A stretch of 64,000 nucleotides of DNA from Cyanobacteria bacterium OH_CDB_20 (GTDB taxonomy: Bacteria; Cyanobacteriota; Vampirovibrionia; Gastranaerophilales; Gastranaerophilaceae), in NCBI GenBank assembly GCA_023415935.1, contig JAEZIX010000048.1, forward strand, positions 1 through 64,000, read 5' to 3'. A program made the position numbers and the translations under genes. The notes under the pieces were generated by a model that saw only the letters and a list, made by a program, of their open reading frames with translations, was not told where the DNA came from and made no database searches. Below are positions 33,430 through 43,114 of the stretch, piece by piece (the first letter of the stretch is position 1; every line of letters starts with the position of its first letter).

Positions 33430-35985
33430 ATGAAAAAATTATTGAGCATTGCTATAGTAGCAGGTGTTTTTACATATACCGGAATAGCTCCAGTATTAGC
33501 AGCACCATTGTCAGATAATGCTTTACCTAGTTTAGGATCAGCTATAGATGGTTCAGTGTCAAAAAACGGTAACAATATGAATGTTTCCGTTAATTGCGCG
33601 CAAAATGGAGCTTCTGTTTACAACTGGAATACATTCCACGTTGGAAAAGATGCTAGTGTGAACTTTCAATTCAATAACTACCACCAAACAGCTTTGAACA
33701 AAGTACAAGCAACTGGTGGAATGTCACAAATATATGGTAACATTACAAACTCAGGTATTGGCGCTTCAACAGGTAAAATTTTCTTGCTAAATCCAAACGG
33801 AGTTTTCTTTGGAAACGGAGCATCTGTTAACGTTAACTCATTTACAGCTTCAGGGCTTAACGGTACATATAATGCTTCATTAGGCAAACTTGAACTTAAC
33901 AAAGGAACTTCAGGCGGCAATATTTATGTGCTTGGTGGCGCTAAGATTATCGGCGACAAAGCAGTAAACCTTGTTGGTAAAGAAGTAACTGTATACAAAG
34001 ATTCTTTGATTTCAACAAATAATTCAAACTATGTTATGGGTGGCACAAACTACGGTGTTTATGGCGGAGTTAAAATTGTTACAGGTGATGGTGTTAATTT
34101 CTCATTTGTAAACAACGGTGCAACAAACGAAGTTACGAAATCTGATGTTAAGGCCACAACTGATGTCAGCAAAATCACTATCAATGGTACTATTAATTCT
34201 CAAAATATTGATATAATAAATGGTTCAACAAACTCAGCTTCAATGATTGGTATCAAAAATGCAGTATTGAAGGCTGAAAAAGCAGTACTAGGACAAGATG
34301 GTTCAATAGATTTAGTTTCTAATTCTCAAATAGTAATTGCAGATTCAACATTAACAACAACAAATGCAACAGGAGCGGCTTCAAAAGACGGCGGCAGAAT
34401 TACTTTGCAAGCTAATGATGGTATATCTGTTACAAATTCAACTCTAAAAACCGCTTCAGGTGTTGGAACAACAGCAGGCAGAATTGGTCTTGCTTCAACA
34501 TCAGGAAACGTTGTAGTTAGCAAGTCAACAATTGATGCAACAGGCAAAGCAACCGTTGCAGCAGGAAAAATTGCTACAATTCAAAATTCTTCTTTAATAC
34601 AAGGTTCAAAAATTGAAATCGGTGGACAAACAGCTCAAGCAGTTGATTCAACTTTAAATGCATCTGGCGATTCTTTTATATCAGCAACAAACGGTAATGC
34701 AGTTGTTCAAAATTCAAAAATTACAACTCCTGGAAGTTTGGTGATTAGTGGAACTAATATAGCTTCAGTACAAACAGGCTCTAAAGTTGATGTAAAATCA
34801 TTAAATATTTCAGGTACAAAAGCAGCACAAGTTGTTTCTTCAACTGTGGATGCTGACGAAAACATTGTGTTACTTTCATCAGCTGGCAACACGATTGCTC
34901 AAGCTGCTACAATAAATACATCTGGCGATGTTAATCTAACTGCTTCTAAAATTTCATCAATCCAAGGCGGAAGTAAAATCTCAGGTGCTAATGTATATTC
35001 AACAGGTACAACAGATTCACAAGTTGTAAATTCAACAGTTACTGCTAATACGGGTAATGTTATATTAAAATCCAATACGGGCTCTGTAGTTGCTAGCAAT
35101 GCTGCTTTGAAAGCTGAAAAAGGTACTGTAAGTTTTGAAGCAGATGATATAGCTTCTATACAAACATGTTCTCAAATAACAGCTAAAAAACTTTCTATGG
35201 TTGCATTAGATAGATCACAAGTTATCGATTCAACTGTAACTGCAACAGAAAAGGTAGCATTACAAGGCAAAAATCAAGCAACAATTTCAGGTTCAACAAT
35301 AACTGCTCCTGAAGTAGTTCTTACATCTCCAAATACAGCTTTGGTTACTAAATCAAACATCACTGGAACAAACTCAGTGACTATCGATGGCAAAAAGACT
35401 TATGTTCAAAACAATTCAGTTGTTAAGTCTAACGGAACACTATCGGTTGTTGGCGATGATACCACTGTAGTTTCTCAATCTACAATAAATGCAAAAGGCA
35501 ATGTTAACGTATTATCAGATGGTGTAACTTCGGTTCAAAACAGCTCTTCTGTAACATCAGATGGTGCTATTGTTCTCAACGGCAGCGATAGAGTTCAAAT
35601 CACTAATTCTAATTTAACTGCAAAAGGTGATTTAGGAATAAAAACAACAGACTTTGAATCAGGAGTTGTTTCAACCTGGTTGAAATCGGCATCACTAAAC
35701 GGTAAGAATGTCGTAATTGATTCAGTTGGTACAGTTCAAGGCGATACAAATACAATAAAAGCGACTGATACAGTTTCAATTCAATCAAGACAAGGCAATA
35801 TCAGTATTAAAACAACAGGGCTAGAAGCAACAAACGCTGTTAATATGAAAGCGCACGATTCCTTCTCATTGAAATCCTCATCTGTTAAAACTGACAAGTT
35901 CAGTGCTTCATCAGACTTGAGAAGTATTAAACAAACATCTTTGACAGATACGACTATAAATGCTAATCAAATAATAATCAAATAG
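33430..35985 (+). CDS. TpsA-type exoprotein with filamentous-haemagglutinin N-terminal domain (1)
   Basis: 851 residues. A signal peptide (1-25) precedes the TPS secretion domain (about 28-260), with NMNVSVNCAQNGASVYNW and the diagnostic FLLNPNGVFFGNG (118-130). The rest is a long beta-helix of Thr/Ser/Asn-rich repeats of roughly 20 residues, with alternating N-S-x-I/V-x-A turns, and only two cysteines. It ends at N-A-N-Q-I-I-I-K without an anchor, so it is probably released or held only by TpsB. Its N-terminal third is closely related to the gene at 36380. The likely role is adhesion; targets are unknown. Confidence 0.9.
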   Translation: MKKLLSIAIVAGVFTYTGIAPVLAAPLSDNALPSLGSAIDGSVSKNGNNMNVSVNCAQNGASVYNWNTFHVGKDASVNFQFNNYHQTALNKVQATGGMSQIYGNITNSGIGASTGKIFLLNPNGVFFGNGASVNVNSFTASGLNGTYNASLGKLELNKGTSGGNIYVLGGAKIIGDKAVNLVGKEVTVYKDSLISTNNSNYVMGGTNYGVYGGVKIVTGDGVNFSFVNNGATNEVTKSDVKATTDVSKITINGTINSQNIDIINGSTNSASMIGIKNAVLKAEKAVLGQDGSIDLVSNSQIVIADSTLTTTNATGAASKDGGRITLQANDGISVTNSTLKTASGVGTTAGRIGLASTSGNVVVSKSTIDATGKATVAAGKIATIQNSSLIQGSKIEIGGQTAQAVDSTLNASGDSFISATNGNAVVQNSKITTPGSLVISGTNIASVQTGSKVDVKSLNISGTKAAQVVSSTVDADENIVLLSSAGNTIAQAATINTSGDVNLTASKISSIQGGSKISGANVYSTGTTDSQVVNSTVTANTGNVILKSNTGSVVASNAALKAEKGTVSFEADDIASIQTCSQITAKKLSMVALDRSQVIDSTVTATEKVALQGKNQATISGSTITAPEVVLTSPNTALVTKSNITGTNSVTIDGKKTYVQNNSVVKSNGTLSVVGDDTTVVSQSTINAKGNVNVLSDGVTSVQNSSSVTSDGAIVLNGSDRVQITNSNLTAKGDLGIKTTDFESGVVSTWLKSASLNGKNVVIDSVGTVQGDTNTIKATDTVSIQSRQGNISIKTTGLEATNAVNMKAHDSFSLKSSSVKTDKFSASSDLRSIKQTSLTDTTINANQIIIK

Positions 35986-36020
35986 CCAAAAAATAAAGAG
36001 ACATCAAGTTAAATAAAGCG

Positions 36021-36047
36021 GGCAGGAACTAAAAAATCCTGCCTTTT
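36021..36047 (+). terminator. Intrinsic terminator after tpsA1
   Basis: GGCAGGA (36021-36027) pairs with TCCTGCC (36037-36043), 9-nt loop, followed by TTTT. Outer AAGC/GCTT pairs extend the stem. Confidence 0.75.
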
Positions 36048-36183
36048 GCTTAATAAAAAATTATGCCGACAAAGTATATACTTCTAAATTGATAAAAACT
36101 ATTATTTTATAAATTAATGCCTTCAGAAAGCTGAAATATAATATGTTAAAAATATTAACCATTCCCTAATAAGTATATAAAAA

Positions 36184-36217
36184 TTGTAACATTTGTTAAC
36201 ATTGTTAAAATTGTGTG
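36184..36217. repeat. Four-unit 9-nt direct repeat upstream of tpsA2
   Basis: TTGTAACA, TTGTTAACA, TTGTTAAAA and TTGTGTG start at 36184, 36193, 36202 and 36211, an exact 9-nt period. It may be a protein-binding array controlling tpsA2. Confidence 0.5.
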
Positions 36218-36379
36218 ATTATTACTCCTGTGGGGTTTTATCTTGAGTTGTTTTTTGATAAAGTTTAGAGACGGTTTATTTTATGCGCAATTTTTATTTT
36301 TACAGGTTTTTTAAACTATACATAGTCATGTAAATTATAAAAATTATTGTATAAAAACAAATATAAAGGAAATCTATTT

Positions 36380-39300
36380 ATGAAAAAGTTATTAAGCACT
36401 ACTTTAGCTTTAGGACTGTTCGTTTATACCAGCATTATTCCTTGCAGTACAGCTTTTGCTTTAAGCACAAATGCTATGCCTGATTTAGCAAGTGCTACAA
36501 ACGGAAGCGTTTCTACCAGCGGGACTAATATGAATGTTTCAGTTGATGCTGCCCAAGGCGGTTCATCAGTGTACAACTGGAAATCATTTAACGTAGGTTC
36601 TAATAGCAATGTAAATTTTCAATTCAATAATATCGACCAAACAGCACTAAACAGAGTTCAAGCAGCTGGCGGAATGTCTCAAATTTATGGAAACATAACA
36701 AATTCAGGCATTGGCGCTTCAACAGGTAAAATATTCTTATTGAACCCTAACGGTGTATTCTTTGGCAGTGGATCTTCAGTAAATGTTAACTCATTTACTG
36801 CATCTACATTTGACGGTACATACAATGAAGCACTAAAAAAACTTGAGCTAAACAGAAATGGAAGCACAGGTAATATTTATGTTAATTCAGGTTCAACTAT
36901 ATATGGTGCAAATGGTGTTAACTTAGTTGGAAACAACGTTACGCTATATAAAGATTCATTGGTTTCTACAGCTCCTGGAACAGGAACTGTCGGCGGTGTT
37001 AAAATCGTTACAGGAGACGGCGTTAATTTCACTTTTGTAAGCGGTGGAGCTTCAAATGCTATAACATCTGCAGATGTAAAAACTACAACAAACCAAAATA
37101 CAGTTACCTTGAACGGTACAATTAATGCAAGTAACGCTCAAGTTTATAACGCTTCAACAAATGCTGCTTCAGCTATAAACCTAAAAAATTCTGTTATGAA
37201 AGCAACAAAAATGGTTTATGGTACAGGTGGACTTGTTGAATTAGTATCAAATTCAAGAATTATCGCTGATACATCTAAATTTGAAGGCGATAATGTAAAA
37301 TTAGATGCAAATGGCCTCGTATCTTTAAATAATGTTGAAATTTCAGGCGGTGCGGCTTCTGCTAAATCAGCAACTGATAATGTACTATTAAATAATTCTA
37401 AAGTTGAAACGGCCGGTGATTTTTCAATGGACTCAGCAAATATTGCTTCTGTACAAGGCGCATCAACTATTTCAGCTAAAGATGTAACCGTAAAAGGTAC
37501 TTCAAGAGCGCAAATCGTTAACGGTACAATTACAGCAACCGGTAATGTTAAATTTGACACAGCAGGAAAAATGATTCTTCAAAATGGCAAAATTACAGCT
37601 GATGGAGATGTTACACTTTCTGGTGACGCAGTTGCTTCAGTTCAAGGTGATTCAATTGTAAATTCAAAAGGCAATGTTACAATCGCTTCTAAAAATGGCC
37701 ACGCACTAATTCACGATGCAAATGTTGAAGCTGGCGAAACGCTTACACTAAATGCAGGTAATGTAGCATCAATCCAAGGTGGAGCTGTTGTTAAAGCAAA
37801 AAATATAGCATTAACAGCTGTACAAAATGCTCAAACTTCAGGCGCAACATTAACTGCAACAAATGATATTACACTAAATTCAACAGCAAAAAATGCTATG
37901 ATTCATAATTCAACTGCAACAGCAGGCGGCAATATGACTTTAACAGCTGCAAACATTGCTTCAATTCAAGGCAATTCAACAGCTCAAGCAAAAGCGGTTA
38001 CTTTGACAGGTACAACAAGAGCTCAAATTTCAACTGCTAATGTAACTGCAACAGATGGCGATATAAAACTTGTATCTTCAAATGGAAGTGCATACATTAA
38101 TAATGCAACAGTAAAAGCATTAAACGGTGACATCACTCTTGATGCTGCTGATAGAGCTTCTGTTCAAGCAAATTCTACTCTAACAGCTAAAAACGTAACT
38201 GTAAAAGGTGCACAGTTAGCTCAGATTAACGGCTCAACAGTTACTGCAACAGGCGATGTGTTAGTTAAAAGCCCTGTAAATGCTCAAATTGCAAACGCTA
38301 CTGTTAAAGCAAATAACGTTAATATAGAATCTGATAAATTGTCAATGATTTCAGGTTCAACAGTGAATGCTGACAACGCAGTATCTGTTAAGTCAGGTGA
38401 AACAGCATTTATTCAAAAAACATCAAAAGTTAACGCGAAAGATATTACAGTAGACGCTAACAGTACAGCACAAATCACAGATTCAGAACTAACTGCAACA
38501 AACAATATAAATGTATTTAACAGAGCATATAGTGAAGGCTCTTACGGCGCTTCTTTAAAGAACTCAAAATTCACAGCTGGAAATGCAATTGCTGTTGATT
38601 CACAAGGTTCTGTATATGGCGTTACAAATACAATGAACGCAAAAGATATAACAGTAAAATCAGCAACAGCTAATTTGACTCTTGATAAAACTAATATGAC
38701 TGCTACAAATGATATTAATCTAGATGCTGCAGTTGCTTATAAACATACAAATTCAACAGTTAATGCAACAAACTCAATTACTGCAAAATCTGGTAACAGC
38801 TTAGTTCAAGATTCAATTACTGGATCAACACTTACAGCTAAGAAAATTAACTTAGAGTCTACAAAGAACAGTGTTAAATTTACTGATATCAGCGGTGTAA
38901 ATGCTTCAGAAAGAACAACATATACAGCTTACAAAAACGTTGAACTAGCTAAAACCGGTGACTTCGTGGTTGATAAAATGGACATCAAAGCAAACGATGC
39001 AATAAAATTAACTTCAACTACAGGTTCAGTTGATATCCAAGGCGCAACATTCACTGGTAAAACAGGTGGAGCGACAAAGTTTGACGTTACTGCTTCTAAA
39101 AACATTACAAACCTAGGACAACAAACAGACGTTAACGGCTTAGTTGTTACAATGAACGCCGGTGGTAATGTAAATGTTAACATTAAAAACGCAAGTGACA
39201 GAGAAAAAGGCATCACAGTTAATGCTAATAACATTACATTAGAATCTCAAACACCTTTATCAGTGTCATCTCTAATAGCTAAGAACGATTTAACAATCGT

Positions 39301-39721
39301 GGCAGACAGCGTATTAGCTGGTAAACCATACACAAGTGAATTGCCGGTTGATGCTCAAGGTAATCCAAGATCATTAATGTCAGTTGGTGGAACATTCACT
39401 TCAACAGGATATACAATGACTGGTTCATACTATCCAACAACAGATGGCTTATACAACCAAAGACATCACATCCAATACGGTACAAATGGTGAAGAAAAAA
39501 TCCTTCTTATTAACCCAAGACCGATTCCTATAATACCAAATGAACCAGAACCAGAACTTCCTGATGTAGTTGGAGTTGCTACAATGGTTAACAAAATTCC
39601 TCTAGCTCCAGAAGCTGCAAGCAGATTAGCTCAAATCACAGATAACAGATCAGCAATAGTAGATGTATTCGCAGCAGCTAGTCAAATCGAAATTGCAGAC
39701 GATGACGAACAAAAACAATAA
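36380..39721 (+). CDS. TpsA-type exoprotein with filamentous-haemagglutinin N-terminal domain (2)
   Basis: 1113 residues from the ATG at 36380 (AAAGGA upstream); an in-frame ATG 33 nt earlier would spoil the signal peptide. The TPS domain contains MNVSVDAAQGGSSVYNW and FLLNPNGVFFGSG (119-131), almost identical to tpsA1. The body is a beta-helix of repeats such as N-x-T-A-T-x-D-I/V. The last 110 residues are different: non-repetitive, with a proline-rich EPEPELPD stretch and an acidic end. The gene likely arose by duplication of tpsA1 or the reverse. An adhesin role is inferred from the family. Confidence 0.9.
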   Translation: MKKLLSTTLALGLFVYTSIIPCSTAFALSTNAMPDLASATNGSVSTSGTNMNVSVDAAQGGSSVYNWKSFNVGSNSNVNFQFNNIDQTALNRVQAAGGMSQIYGNITNSGIGASTGKIFLLNPNGVFFGSGSSVNVNSFTASTFDGTYNEALKKLELNRNGSTGNIYVNSGSTIYGANGVNLVGNNVTLYKDSLVSTAPGTGTVGGVKIVTGDGVNFTFVSGGASNAITSADVKTTTNQNTVTLNGTINASNAQVYNASTNAASAINLKNSVMKATKMVYGTGGLVELVSNSRIIADTSKFEGDNVKLDANGLVSLNNVEISGGAASAKSATDNVLLNNSKVETAGDFSMDSANIASVQGASTISAKDVTVKGTSRAQIVNGTITATGNVKFDTAGKMILQNGKITADGDVTLSGDAVASVQGDSIVNSKGNVTIASKNGHALIHDANVEAGETLTLNAGNVASIQGGAVVKAKNIALTAVQNAQTSGATLTATNDITLNSTAKNAMIHNSTATAGGNMTLTAANIASIQGNSTAQAKAVTLTGTTRAQISTANVTATDGDIKLVSSNGSAYINNATVKALNGDITLDAADRASVQANSTLTAKNVTVKGAQLAQINGSTVTATGDVLVKSPVNAQIANATVKANNVNIESDKLSMISGSTVNADNAVSVKSGETAFIQKTSKVNAKDITVDANSTAQITDSELTATNNINVFNRAYSEGSYGASLKNSKFTAGNAIAVDSQGSVYGVTNTMNAKDITVKSATANLTLDKTNMTATNDINLDAAVAYKHTNSTVNATNSITAKSGNSLVQDSITGSTLTAKKINLESTKNSVKFTDISGVNASERTTYTAYKNVELAKTGDFVVDKMDIKANDAIKLTSTTGSVDIQGATFTGKTGGATKFDVTASKNITNLGQQTDVNGLVVTMNAGGNVNVNIKNASDREKGITVNANNITLESQTPLSVSSLIAKNDLTIVADSVLAGKPYTSELPVDAQGNPRSLMSVGGTFTSTGYTMTGSYYPTTDGLYNQRHHIQYGTNGEEKILLINPRPIPIIPNEPEPELPDVVGVATMVNKIPLAPEAASRLAQITDNRSAIVDVFAAASQIEIADDDEQKQ

Positions 39722-39744
39722 ACATTAAAAATATCTTAATATAC

Positions 39745-39775
39745 AAAAAGACCCAAGAAATTGGGTCTTTTTTTT
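39745..39775 (+). terminator. Intrinsic terminator after tpsA2
   Basis: AAAAGACCCAA pairs perfectly with TTGGGTCTTTT across the loop GAAA (39757-39760), followed by more T. This is one of the strongest terminators in the window. Confidence 0.88.
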
Positions 39776-39848
39776 ACACTATTTACATAATTTTAAAATA
39801 ATAAATATTAGTGTATAATATTCCTATATTGGGAGCGTATTGGAACTT

Positions 39849-41585
39849 ATGAAGAAAAAATCTATTTTATTATTATCGGCTATATTATGTGCTAGTACTG
39901 CATATGCAGCTCCGGTTTATGAGTTTGCTCAACCGGCTAAGTCAGCAATCATGGATGTTGGTTCGGGGTTTACTTCATCAAATGTATCCTTGAGTGAATC
40001 AGAACTTGAATTTTATCTTCAACAAAAAGAAGAACTTGAAAAAGCTGTTATTAGAAATCCTGAGAATGCAATACTTCACTACCAATTAGGTACAGTTTAT
40101 GATGCATTGGGACAAAAAGAGAGAGCTCTTTATGAATTTAGATACATTATTAACTCAGATAAAGTTTCAACATCAGCTATTGCTTCAACAAAAGAATATT
40201 TTCTTCAAAAAGTAAGTGCTAACCCTAATGATTATATGACTGTTTCAGTACTTGCTGAAATTGCCTATGTTCAAGGTGATACGGATAATGCTTTCAGATT
40301 AATCAAAAAATCATTGGAGCTTGACCCGACTCAGTCTTCGATAAGACTAAAATTAGGTAAATTGTATGCCAAAAAAGGCGAAACAGACAAAGCTGTTAGT
40401 ATATTTAATTCATTGATTTTAACTAATCCTTATAATGATGATGCAAGACTTGCAAAAGCAGATTGCATGCTTCAAAAAGGAGATTTTTTGACTGCTAAAG
40501 AAGAATATAAGCAGCTAATTAAGAGCAATCCTGAAAATATTGATGCAAGAGTCGGTTTATATGAAACAATAAAGAAGATTGGTGCAAGAGTTAACGCAAT
40601 TGAGGATTTATATCCTGATTATAAAGATGTACAAATGAATTCGGGTGTCTATTATAGACTTGCTTCTGATTTGAAATCAAGAAATAAATTAGATGATGCT
40701 AAATATTATTATGACCAGGCTATAAGTTTTGACAATAATAATGCAAAGGCTTACATTGATTTAGCTGATATTTATACAAAAGAAGGAAATATGGCTAAAG
40801 GTAGAGAACTTTTAGACATCGCTCAAAGAGTTTTGCCTTCAGACAACGATGTTAGGAAAAAGTACAATACACTTGTCGCTACAACATCCGCAGACCCTCT
40901 TAACGAAGCGCTTGAGCTTATAAAAAATGGTCTTTATGAAGATGCACGCAGTGTATATTTATCAATAAATCCTAAAACAGCTGACATCTATACAGGAATT
41001 GCTTCTTGTTATCAGTATGAAGGAAAATATGACGATGCGCTTGAATATCTAAATAAAGCACTTGAAATTGATCCTCAAAACTCAGACGTGAATTACTATT
41101 TTGCGTTTTTATATGTTAATAAAGAAGATTTAACTTCTGCTAAAAAATATCTTGATAAATCCCTCGCGATAAATCCTAATAATCAAAAGGCGATTAAACT
41201 TTCTGATTTTATTGCAAGTCAGGAAAGTTCAAAGTTAGTTGATCAAGCGTTCTATGCTTTTGATACTCAAAACTACAAAGAAGCATTGAGATTATTAAAC
41301 ATAATTATCTCAAAAAAACCTGATGGAGCAGATGCTTATTACTATAGAGGTTTGGTTCAAGCATCTCTTGGTGATAACAAAAATGCGGTTACAGATTTTC
41401 AAAAAAATATTTCTTTAAACCCTAAAAACTCTCTAGCATATTACTCTTTAGGTGTTTCTTATGACAGTTTAGGTAAAGGAAAAGAGGCTTTGGTCTCATA
41501 CAAAAAATATCTTGAAAATCCAACAACAGACAAATCTTATGTGACTCACGCTACTCAAAGAGTCGAAGTTTTGTCTAAAAAATAA
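39849..41585 (+). CDS. Exported TPR-repeat protein (paralog 1)
   Basis: 578 residues from the ATG at 39849. A TTG at 39840 closer to GGGAG is an alternative start. A signal peptide (MKKKSILLLSAILCASTAYA) is followed by about a dozen tetratricopeptide repeats, for example ALEYLNKALEIDPQNSDVNY. TPR arrays bind partner proteins. The C-terminal half matches the gene at 58221 segment by segment (YYYRGLV, AYYSLGVSYDSLGK, SYKKYL), so the two are paralogs. A TATAAT box at 39814-39819 gives a short leader. Being downstream of the secretion locus may hint at envelope assembly, but this is not shown. Confidence 0.85.
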   Translation: MKKKSILLLSAILCASTAYAAPVYEFAQPAKSAIMDVGSGFTSSNVSLSESELEFYLQQKEELEKAVIRNPENAILHYQLGTVYDALGQKERALYEFRYIINSDKVSTSAIASTKEYFLQKVSANPNDYMTVSVLAEIAYVQGDTDNAFRLIKKSLELDPTQSSIRLKLGKLYAKKGETDKAVSIFNSLILTNPYNDDARLAKADCMLQKGDFLTAKEEYKQLIKSNPENIDARVGLYETIKKIGARVNAIEDLYPDYKDVQMNSGVYYRLASDLKSRNKLDDAKYYYDQAISFDNNNAKAYIDLADIYTKEGNMAKGRELLDIAQRVLPSDNDVRKKYNTLVATTSADPLNEALELIKNGLYEDARSVYLSINPKTADIYTGIASCYQYEGKYDDALEYLNKALEIDPQNSDVNYYFAFLYVNKEDLTSAKKYLDKSLAINPNNQKAIKLSDFIASQESSKLVDQAFYAFDTQNYKEALRLLNIIISKKPDGADAYYYRGLVQASLGDNKNAVTDFQKNISLNPKNSLAYYSLGVSYDSLGKGKEALVSYKKYLENPTTDKSYVTHATQRVEVLSKK

Positions 41586-41699
41586 TATTATTAAGTTTTG
41601 TTAAGTATATATCGAAGTATATAGCAATTATATACTTCGATTTGTTTTTATATAAGAGTAAGAATGATTTTCAAAGTAAAATCAGAAAGAGAGTATGGT

Positions 41700-42134
41700 A
41701 TGTCAATAGCAAATGCACAATTAACAGTTTTTATGTTAACTTCATATAAATCAACTTTAGCTTCAAAATTGATGGGCATATCAAATGAAAGAATAATGTT
41801 ATCAACATTAAAACAAGCAAAGATGCAACAACTCTCAAACGCACAAACTTCACAAATCACTGCTCTAAGAGAACAAGCAGAAGCAGCTTTAGAATCAGGT
41901 TCAACAGCAGATTACGATAAAATTATGGAATATATCGAACAACTTACAAGTATTAAACTAGACACAACTGATTCAGATGTAACATTACAAACGATCGCAT
42001 TAAAAGACAATGAACTTGATATAAAACAAAAAGCTCTTGAAACAAAATTAGCAGCAGTTACAGATAATTTAGAATCACAAGAAAAATTACTAGAAAACAA
42101 TATTAAAGAAGATTTCTCAACATTAGGTTCATAA
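41700..42134 (+). CDS. Small helical protein, unknown family
   Basis: 144 residues from the ATG at 41700, with AGAGAG 6 nt upstream; a longer in-frame reading to 41664 lacks a binding site. The whole protein is predicted helical and rich in Gln, Leu and Lys, with two coiled-coil stretches (about 25-75 and 95-135). The N-terminus MSIANAQLTVFMLTSYKSTL is amphipathic rather than a signal peptide. There is no cysteine. Such small coiled-coil proteins can be filament, needle or structural subunits, but no family is recognised. Confidence 0.65.
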   Translation: MSIANAQLTVFMLTSYKSTLASKLMGISNERIMLSTLKQAKMQQLSNAQTSQITALREQAEAALESGSTADYDKIMEYIEQLTSIKLDTTDSDVTLQTIALKDNELDIKQKALETKLAAVTDNLESQEKLLENNIKEDFSTLGS

Positions 42135-42154
42135 TAAAAAATTCAAATATTTTA

Positions 42155-42188
42155 AAAAAGAGTCAACTTAAGCAAGTTGGCTCTTTTT
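42155..42188 (+). terminator. Intrinsic terminator after the helical protein gene
   Basis: AAAAAGAGTCAACTT pairs with AAGTTGGCTCTTTTT (one mismatch) across a 4-nt loop, followed by T. Confidence 0.85.
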
Positions 42189-42231
42189 GTAAAAATAATG
42201 CAAATTAGTATTATGATTACATAACATTCTA

Positions 42232-42266
42232 TTGGAAACATGTTTTGAGTTTGATATTATTTAGTC
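42232..42266 (+). promoter_or_regulatory. Promoter placed for a leaderless mRNA
   Basis: TTGGAA (42232-42237), a 17-nt spacer and TATTAT (42255-42260) are followed by 6 nt and the ATG at 42267. There is no Shine-Dalgarno sequence, so transcription and translation probably start together. Confidence 0.55.
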
Positions 42267-42515
42267 ATGGATATTTTTAAAACATTTGAGATGTTTCTTT
42301 CAACGCCATTGAGTATAATCCATAAAAGGATTATACGTATTTTACATGTTGAGGGAAATATATTTAACAGAAAGCTTCCAATGCAGCTTGATGTTGATGA
42401 AAAATCAGCTCAGATAACCGTTTATAACAACGAGAGAGTGTATAAATTATTGTCCAACGTAATCTATAAGAAGAAATTTTTTGATGAAAATAAACAAAGC
42501 AAAGTTTGTAACTAG
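42267..42515 (+). CDS. Small protein upstream of engB, unknown family
   Basis: 82 residues, basic, with no signal peptide or cysteine motif (one Cys at the end). A short amphipathic N-terminal region is followed by a likely beta-rich stretch (LPMQLDVDEKSAQITVYNNE). It overlaps engB by 32 nt and has a well-formed leaderless promoter, which supports it being real and the first gene of the engB transcript. Function is unknown. Confidence 0.6.
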   Translation: MDIFKTFEMFLSTPLSIIHKRIIRILHVEGNIFNRKLPMQLDVDEKSAQITVYNNERVYKLLSNVIYKKKFFDENKQSKVCN

Positions 42516-43065
42516 CGCGCCATCCTTAAAGGAGTGCCCAGTTTTTAATTTACCCGAGTTTGCCCTTATAGGAAGGTCAAATGTTGGTAAGGCTTCTTTT
42601 ATTAACGCAATTGTTAATATGAAAGGACTTGCTAAAACAAGTAATAAGCCCGGTAAAACAAGGCTTATTAACCTATTTAATGTGGACGAAAAATTTATTG
42701 TAGCAGATTTGCCTGGATACGGATTTGCAAATGTTTCAAAAAAAATGAAAGACGATTGGCAAAAAAATATTGAAAATTATCTTCTTAATAGAGAGGATTT
42801 AGTTTGTCTTATTCAATTTATTGATTCCAGACACAGTCCGCAAAAGAATGATTTGCAGATGGCAGAATGGATAGCTTATCATGGATTGCCACATCTTGTT
42901 ATAGCAACAAAAGTAGATGAAATTTCTCGTTCCCAAGTAAAAAATGTCACTGATAAATTTGCAAAAGAATTGGGTTCAATAGTTCTTCCTTTCAGCAAAA
43001 ATAATAATTTTTACAACGGCAATATTATAACTGCGCTCGAAGAAAGAATTCTTTCATACAATTAG
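42484..43065 (+). CDS. engB: Ribosome biogenesis GTPase EngB/YihA/YsxC
   Basis: 193 residues from the ATG at 42484. GTPase motifs in order: G1 GRSNVGKASF (30-39), G2 near KPGKTRLINLF, G3 DLPGYGFA, G4 ATKVDE. The family assists large ribosomal subunit assembly. In G1 the residue after the P-loop lysine, normally Ser (GKS), is Ala37 (codon GCT), which would remove a magnesium ligand. Sequence is otherwise normal for the family. It is translated in overlap with the small upstream gene. Confidence 0.9.
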   Translation: MKINKAKFVTSAPSLKECPVFNLPEFALIGRSNVGKASFINAIVNMKGLAKTSNKPGKTRLINLFNVDEKFIVADLPGYGFANVSKKMKDDWQKNIENYLLNREDLVCLIQFIDSRHSPQKNDLQMAEWIAYHGLPHLVIATKVDEISRSQVKNVTDKFAKELGSIVLPFSKNNNFYNGNIITALEERILSYN

Positions 43066-43114
43066 CGGATAAAAATTGAGAAGAAATCGCACACAATATA
43101 GATAAGGGGTATAA

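Larger units (their letters stand above)
35986..36379. other. Intergenic region between tpsA1 and tpsA2
   Basis: 394 nt. It holds the terminator of tpsA1 (36021-36047), a 9-nt-period repeat of TTGTTAACA (36184-36217), and a leader related to that of tpsA1 in the last 60 nt (AAAATTATTGTATAAAAAC and AAAGGA before the ATG). No gene is seen. Confidence 0.5.
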
